Origin: Helicobacter apodemus
GTDB lineage: Bacteria; Campylobacterota; Campylobacteria; Campylobacterales; Helicobacteraceae
DNA: 42,312 nt
Reading direction: 5' to 3'
Assembly: GCF_000765745.2 (NCBI RefSeq)
Contig: NZ_JRPC02000022.1
Coordinates: 1 to 42,312 of the forward strand
This document shows, one piece after another, positions 37,556 to 42,312 of this stretch (positions are counted from its first letter, which is position 1; every line of letters begins with the position of its first letter). The notes beneath the pieces are model-generated. The model was not told the DNA's origin. It searched no databases and was given only the letters and a program-made list of their open reading frames with translations. The translations under genes were made by a program, and so were the position numbers.

Positions 37556-39016
37556 TTAGACTTTAGATTTTGTCGCAAAAAATAGGGCTATCGCCCCTAA
37601 AATAATAGCAATCAAAGAGGCAATCAAAATAGAGATTTTTGCTAATACAATTTGCTCACTAGTGGTATAGGCAAGATTAGCGACAAACATAGAAATCGTA
37701 AATCCAATACCAGCAATAATGCCTATGGCTGAAATATGTCCATAATGAAGCCCGGTAGGCTTTATAGCAATATGTAACCTCTCCCCTAAACAAGCAAAAA
37801 TCAAAACCCCTAAAGGTTTGCCGACTATAAGCCCTAGTAAGGTCCCCATAAATAGCCCATCAGTATTAAAATTAACACCAGAATCTAACTTCACTCCTGC
37901 ATTCAAAAACGCAAATAAAGGAACGATGAAATAAGCACAAATAGGCTGTAAGAAAGTTTCTATTTTTACTAGCGGGTTTTGTGCGTAATGAGAATATTTT
38001 GCAAGCTTATCAAGAATTTGCACACGTTTATTGGCTTCTTTCATATCAATTCTTTTTTCTTTGTTAGGGAGAAAGACAGAAGTAAGGTTATTAACAATAG
38101 TCTTTAAAAAGCCTTGTTGGGATTCTTGGATAGGAAATGAGCTTCTCTTATTAGAGTTTGCAAATTTATTCCATTCCTCTAAAATATCTAAAATCTGCAC
38201 GAAATATTTTCTACGAATGTTAGAGCGACCGGGGATACTAAAAGCTAAAATCACTCCAGCAATAGTAGCGTGTATTCCACTATTATAAATCGTAATCCAT
38301 AATAAAGCACCAAGGAATATATAAGCAGAAGTATATTTCACATCATAGTAGTTAATAGCGATTAAAATGCAAGTAATAACAATAGCGGCATATAGCCAAA
38401 ATAAATCTAAGGTATTTGTATAGAGGATAGCAATCACTAAAATAGCACCCAAATCATCAAAGACTGCTAAGGTTACAAGAAAAATCTTTAATGTAGAAGG
38501 GATTCTTTTACCAAATAACAATAAAAGTCCTAAAGCAAAGGCAGTATCTGTGCTCATCGCTACACCAAAGCCATAGATAGAATCCGTATCATAGTTAAAA
38601 TACATATAAATGATAATAGGAATAATCATCCCCCCTAAAGCCCCTAAGAGTGAAAAATTTATCTTTTTAAATCCTACCAATTCCCCATAAAGCACTTCCC
38701 GCTTCATCTCTAAACCAACCATTAAGAAAAATAAAGCCATAAGGACATCATTTGTAAAATGCAAGACACTAATGCCAAAAGACCATCCTTGAATAAACAC
38801 ACCAAATTCTATTTCTAAAAACTCAAAATACCAATTACTATATTGAGAATTTGCAATAAGCACTGCTAAAACCACACAGAAAAATAATAAAACTCCCCCA
38901 AAAGATTCGTGATGGATAAAAGTGTGTAATCCCTCTTGCAATCTATCTTTTACATAGCTTGTGGCACGAATAGTATTTTTAAAAGGGCTCATAACTTTCT
39001 TTGGTAGAAAAAACAT
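37556..39016 (-). CDS. nhaA: Na+/H+ antiporter NhaA
   Basis: Exports sodium in exchange for protons at the inner membrane. The ion-binding residues are visible: STDTAFALG (equivalent of Asp133), FDDLGAIL (Asp163/Asp164) and GKPLGVLIF (the conserved lysine of helix X). At 486 residues it is longer than E. coli NhaA because of an N-terminal extension and an insert of about 85 mostly hydrophilic residues (about 275-360) between helices. A long loop in this place is also known in H. pylori NhaA. The ATG at 39016 has AAAGGA six bases upstream. Confidence 0.95.
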   Translation of the reverse strand: MFFLPKKVMSPFKNTIRATSYVKDRLQEGLHTFIHHESFGGVLLFFCVVLAVLIANSQYSNWYFEFLEIEFGVFIQGWSFGISVLHFTNDVLMALFFLMVGLEMKREVLYGELVGFKKINFSLLGALGGMIIPIIIYMYFNYDTDSIYGFGVAMSTDTAFALGLLLLFGKRIPSTLKIFLVTLAVFDDLGAILVIAILYTNTLDLFWLYAAIVITCILIAINYYDVKYTSAYIFLGALLWITIYNSGIHATIAGVILAFSIPGRSNIRRKYFVQILDILEEWNKFANSNKRSSFPIQESQQGFLKTIVNNLTSVFLPNKEKRIDMKEANKRVQILDKLAKYSHYAQNPLVKIETFLQPICAYFIVPLFAFLNAGVKLDSGVNFNTDGLFMGTLLGLIVGKPLGVLIFACLGERLHIAIKPTGLHYGHISAIGIIAGIGFTISMFVANLAYTTSEQIVLAKISILIASLIAIILGAIALFFATKSKV

Positions 39017-39149
39017 TCCTTATCCTTTAAAAACAAAATCTTGAGCTATTTTAACAAAAATTTTATCGATAAAAACACTTTTTTAAATATTATTAAAACT
39101 TCCCACACCAACAAAGCTTTCTTCAATAAAATGCGTTTAAAAAAGGATT

Positions 39150-39158
39150 TGTTATAAT
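39150..39158 (+). promoter_or_regulatory. Promoter of cdsA-dxr (extended -10)
   Basis: TGTTATAAT, a perfect extended -10. Transcription would begin near 39165, with a short leader containing a strong AAGGAGG ribosome-binding site (39172-39178). Confidence 0.65.
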
Positions 39159-39182
39159 TATGGAATTTCTCAAGGAGGAACA

Positions 39183-39965
39183 ATGCTTAAAAACATCGAA
39201 TCAAAACGTTTATATACAGCTATTGTTATGCTAATTGCCATAATTTTAATCGTGCTTTTTCATAGTCCTTTTTTATTATGGAGCATCTTAGGGATTGCTT
39301 GTATTATAAGCTTTTATGAATCTTATCAGCTTTATACAAAAGCTAAACCAAATCCTCTTTTTACAGGATTGCTTGTCCTATTTTGGATTAGCCTTTATTG
39401 GCTAGAAACTTTGCATATTATCTTTGTAATTTTAATAATCCTTGCTTCTTATAAAGCCTATACACAAAAGGGTAATATTGCTTATGCGATGCCTTTTATT
39501 TATCCCACCATTCCTTTTACGTTTTTATATCTTCTATATTTAGATTATTCCATTAACGCCATAATTTGGCTTTTATTTATTGTAGGTTTAACAGATAGTT
39601 TTGCATATTTTGGGGGAAAATTATTTGGAGGAACGTTTTTTAGTAATAGTCGCCTCTGCCATATCTCACCTAATAAAACTAAAGAAGGCGTTTTGATAGG
39701 TATTAGTATCTCTGTGGTAATTTCTACCTTTGTAGGGCTTGGAATTTGTAATTTCTCTACTTCGTTACTTTTAAGCTTAATAACTAGTATTTCAAGTGTG
39801 TTTGGTGATCTTTATGAGAGCTTTTTAAAACGTCAAGCAGGGGTTAAAGATAGTGGCAATTTACTCCCTGGACATGGCGGAATGCTTGATAGATTAGATG
39901 GATACTTCTTTGGGGGCATTATTTTATATGTAATGCTAGAAATCTCTAAAGGGAATTTGTCTTAA
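39183..39965 (+). CDS. cdsA: Phosphatidate cytidylyltransferase
   Basis: Makes CDP-diacylglycerol for phospholipid synthesis. The 260-residue, highly hydrophobic protein has about seven membrane segments and the CdsA signature close to the end (SFLKRQAGVKDSGNLLPGHG followed by GMLDRLDG, about residues 214-240), including the metal-binding aspartates. It overlaps dxr by one base (TAATG), as in other Helicobacter. Confidence 0.95.
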   Translation: MLKNIESKRLYTAIVMLIAIILIVLFHSPFLLWSILGIACIISFYESYQLYTKAKPNPLFTGLLVLFWISLYWLETLHIIFVILIILASYKAYTQKGNIAYAMPFIYPTIPFTFLYLLYLDYSINAIIWLLFIVGLTDSFAYFGGKLFGGTFFSNSRLCHISPNKTKEGVLIGISISVVISTFVGLGICNFSTSLLLSLITSISSVFGDLYESFLKRQAGVKDSGNLLPGHGGMLDRLDGYFFGGIILYVMLEISKGNLS

Positions 39966-41092
39966 TGATACTTTTAGGCTCTAGTGGCTCTATTGGTATC
40001 AATACTTTAGAGATAGCAAGAAAGTTTCATTTAGAAGTAGAAACTTTAGGCGTTGGGTATAATATTGCTCTACTTAATCAACAAATTTTAGAATTTAATC
40101 CAAAAAATATTATTATTGCTTCAGAAGCAGATACTGCAAAAATAACATCATCTTTTAAAGGCAAGATTTATTGCGGTGAGGGGGGAATTTTAGAGGCTAT
40201 TAAGGATTCAAAAAGCAATCTTGTTATCAACGCACTCGTAGGATTTTTAGGATTATCCCCTACTTTGTATGCGATTAAATCTAACAAAATCGTGGCTTTA
40301 GCGAACAAGGAAAGTTTAGTTGTAGGGGGAGAATTTATCGATACTTCTAAGATTATTCCTATTGATAGCGAACATTTTGCTTTAAATTACCTTATGAATT
40401 TCAATCCTACAATGCGTCCTTTTAAGAATCTCTATATTACTGCAAGTGGCGGGGCATTAAGAGATACTCCCTTACATCTACTTAAAAAGCAAGATGCACA
40501 ATTAGCCCTACAACACCCTAATTGGCAGATGGGTAAAAAAATCACTATTGATTCTAGCACAATGGCAAATAAACTTTTTGAAGTCTTAGAGGCTTTTTGG
40601 CTCTTTAAAAGTAAAAATATTGACGCCTTTATCGAAAAAAACTCTCATATTCACGCACTTGTGGAGTTTTGGGATGGAAGCATTGTTGCACATTTTGCAA
40701 ATTGTAATATGCAATTACCTATTGCCTACGCTCTATGTTTTGGGCTTAAATTAGGGGAGGAATTTTTAAACAATTTTTCTACTAAACCCCTCATTACGCC
40801 TTTAAAAATCCATTCAACACCTTATTGTTTGCAACCCATTGATACTAACCGCTATCCCTTATGGGGCTTTAAGGATTTATTATTAGAAAACCCAAAATTA
40901 GGGGTGATTTTCAATGCGGCTAATGAAATAGCAGTGGAAGCCTTTTTAAATAATAAAATCACTTTTGGGGGAATAGAAGCTATGGTTAAAACATCTTTAA
41001 AAAATTTTTTAAAAGTTAGATACTCTACTCCTCAAGAACTCTTAGAATTTGACAAAGAAATTAGGGATTTTACTGAAAAGCTTATCAATTAG
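39965..41092 (+). CDS. dxr: 1-deoxy-D-xylulose 5-phosphate reductoisomerase
   Basis: Second step of the non-mevalonate isoprenoid pathway. The NADPH-binding GSSGSIGINTLEI is at the very start, ANKESLVVGG follows near residue 117, and the active-site region IDSEHFAL and TASGGALRDTP are conserved, as is IDSSTMANK. 375 residues. The protein begins unusually close to the dinucleotide-binding loop, but this is normal for the group. Confidence 0.96.
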   Translation: MILLGSSGSIGINTLEIARKFHLEVETLGVGYNIALLNQQILEFNPKNIIIASEADTAKITSSFKGKIYCGEGGILEAIKDSKSNLVINALVGFLGLSPTLYAIKSNKIVALANKESLVVGGEFIDTSKIIPIDSEHFALNYLMNFNPTMRPFKNLYITASGGALRDTPLHLLKKQDAQLALQHPNWQMGKKITIDSSTMANKLFEVLEAFWLFKSKNIDAFIEKNSHIHALVEFWDGSIVAHFANCNMQLPIAYALCFGLKLGEEFLNNFSTKPLITPLKIHSTPYCLQPIDTNRYPLWGFKDLLLENPKLGVIFNAANEIAVEAFLNNKITFGGIEAMVKTSLKNFLKVRYSTPQELLEFDKEIRDFTEKLIN

Positions 41093-41108
41093 CACATTTA
41101 TAATACTC

Positions 41109-42312
41109 TTATCCCTCCTCACAAATCCTAAGAAACTCTTGATAATATTTCCAAGACTTTAGAATATCAGGATAATATTCTTTAACAAAAGTTAAATTTT
41201 TATCAAATACCTTTTTGAGCCTCATCCTCATTTCTTTATGCTCCCTTAGATATTTTAAAATATCATTTTCATTAAATTGCTTAGTTTTTTCAATTTCAAT
41301 CCTTTTTTCCATTGCAACAACAAATTTATTTAAATACTCCCTTGTGGCATTATAAAGCCCTTGATTATCTCGCAAATTTTTAATCTGCGACTCTTCTACA
41401 AAAATAGCTAAATATTGATATTTTGTTTTATAATTTAACATTTCATTTGTAATATCTACACAATTGATATTATTATGTATTTGGTAAGTAGTAATAAAAA
41501 TTTTAATGCTCTCATCTAATTTAAGGCTTGATAAATCATAATTTTCCTTTATATGTTACCTTGCCTATATCTTGAGTGTTTGCATAGAGGGTAAATGGAA
41601 GCACTCCATATAAATCTCCCCTATTTATTCTATCGGCAAATCGTATCTTTTCTGTCTCTTTAAAGATTCCTAACTCTTTAGTAACTCTATTCATTGTATC
41701 AAAGGCTACATTAGGCATTATCTCTTGCGTATCTAAACCAATAATCTTTGCATTTGGAATCTCATTTAAAATTTCCCATTCCATTTTACCCCAAGTCGCA
41801 ATATTACAACAACATTCCAAACTAGGAGATGACCCACCGCTATAATCAAAATAATCCAAAACATCATCACAATCACAAGCAAGAGTAAAATTAGCCATTC
41901 TACTTCTGCAATAACCTAAATGGTTTGCATAGGTTTTTGCCATACTTATAGGGTCTCTAAAAACAACCAATAATGGGATATTGTTGCAAACAAGATAAAT
42001 AAATTTTATCTCTCATTACTAAAATGGAAGCGATTTATTAAACATAAGATTCCGCTATTTTGTAAAATTCTATCAAACATTGAGCGATAACTATTCTTAT
42101 CAGCACAAGCCATAAGATGACTAAACTGCACTCCATAATTGCTCAAATAAGACCTCATAGAACTCCAACCACTACCCCAAGTAACCAACCACACAAACTT
42201 ATAATATAGAGGCAATGGCAAATTCAAATCCCAAGCAAGGGAAGCAGGAATACTCTCATAACTTAAATTAGCATAAGGTTGTAAGGATTCTTCATTCTTA
42301 GATTCTACATTT
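41109..42312 (-). pseudogene. DUF2972-family gene broken by two frameshifts; runs off the window end
   Basis: Three consecutive minus-strand frames make up one protein typical of the Campylobacter/Helicobacter DUF2972 family. Frame one runs in from beyond 42312 (YESIPASLAWDLNLPLPLYY, TWGSGWSSMRSYL, HLMACADKNSYRSMFDRIL, INRFHF) and stops at 42006. Frame two resumes with KFIYLVCNNIPLLVVFRDPI and runs through ANHLGYCRSRMANF, SGGSSPSLECCCNIATWG and IPNAKIIGLDTQEIMPN to YANTQDIGKVTYKGK, stopping at 41536. Frame three continues NYDLSSLKLDESIKIFITTY to the final stop at 41109. Each junction is a net one-base loss at a run of four A (minus strand, around 42001-42007 and 41542-41545). The function of the family is unknown. 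It converges on dxr. Confidence 0.8.

Noticed and set aside
41109-41441. 110-residue protein as an independent gene
   Set aside because: Its frame continues upstream of the apparent start and joins the DUF2972 reading after a one-base shift, so it is a fragment, not a gene.

Overview
The window is AT-rich chromosomal DNA of a Helicobacter-type Campylobacterota (Epsilonproteobacteria). Two things support this. Several gene blocks keep the order I know from Helicobacter pylori: slyD-cpoB-pal-tolB-tolA-tolR-tolQ-atpCDGAHFF'-parB-parA-birA-fmt, truD-htpX-folE, lspA-glmM with rpsT-prfA, and cdsA-dxr. The promoters also consist mainly of an extended -10 box (TGnTATAAT) with no clear -35. An alpha-carbonic anhydrase, the fdhT/fdhU pair and a DUF2972-like gene suggest an enterohepatic-type Helicobacter rather than H. 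pylori itself; that species-level guess is inference.

Positions 130-20153 are one very long minus-strand run. It encodes RidA, ribosomal proteins bL21 and bL27, Obg, ProB, Fmt, BirA, ParA/ParB, the F1 and stator subunits of ATP synthase, the complete Tol-Pal system with CpoB, SlyD, TruD, HtpX and FolE. Many neighbours overlap by 1-8 nt (TAATG or ATGA junctions), which implies polycistronic, translationally coupled expression. Internal promoters are visible before pal, atpF' and rplU. The ATP synthase a and c subunits are not in this window, so the membrane rotor is encoded elsewhere.

Positions 20240-22328 are a plus-strand molybdenum-cofactor operon (moaD, moaE, mobB, mog) headed by a small secreted protein of unknown function. 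It converges on sppA (S49 peptidase), which is divergent from a periplasmic alpha-carbonic anhydrase. lepA follows after about 0.9 kb of decayed membrane-protein sequence.

The 1.46 kb between lepA and alaS is a gene graveyard. It holds a HicB-like antitoxin gene frameshifted inside its DNA-binding domain, with no HicA partner visible, and fragments of other broken minus-strand genes. I suspect an old mobile element. Next come alaS, tRNA-Val(GAC), lspA-glmM, and divergently rpsT-prfA with tRNA-Ser(GCT).

Positions 34609-37554 carry fdhT-fdhU, which in Campylobacter jejuni support selenium-dependent formate dehydrogenase. They are divergent from a secreted DUF411 metal-binding protein. The divergent intergenic region contains a perfect 34-bp palindrome with a TATAAT at each end facing outwards, the most striking regulatory signal in the window. 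A 13-G tract lies beyond the 3' end of fdhU. EamA transporter, nhaA, cdsA and dxr follow, and the window ends inside a DUF2972-family gene broken by two single-base frameshifts, with weak sulfotransferase-like motifs.

I did not find a clearly new multi-gene defence or metabolic system; most of the window is conserved core genome. The best candidates for follow-up are the palindrome-controlled fdhTU/DUF411 unit, the broken DUF2972 gene and the lepA-alaS remnant region.
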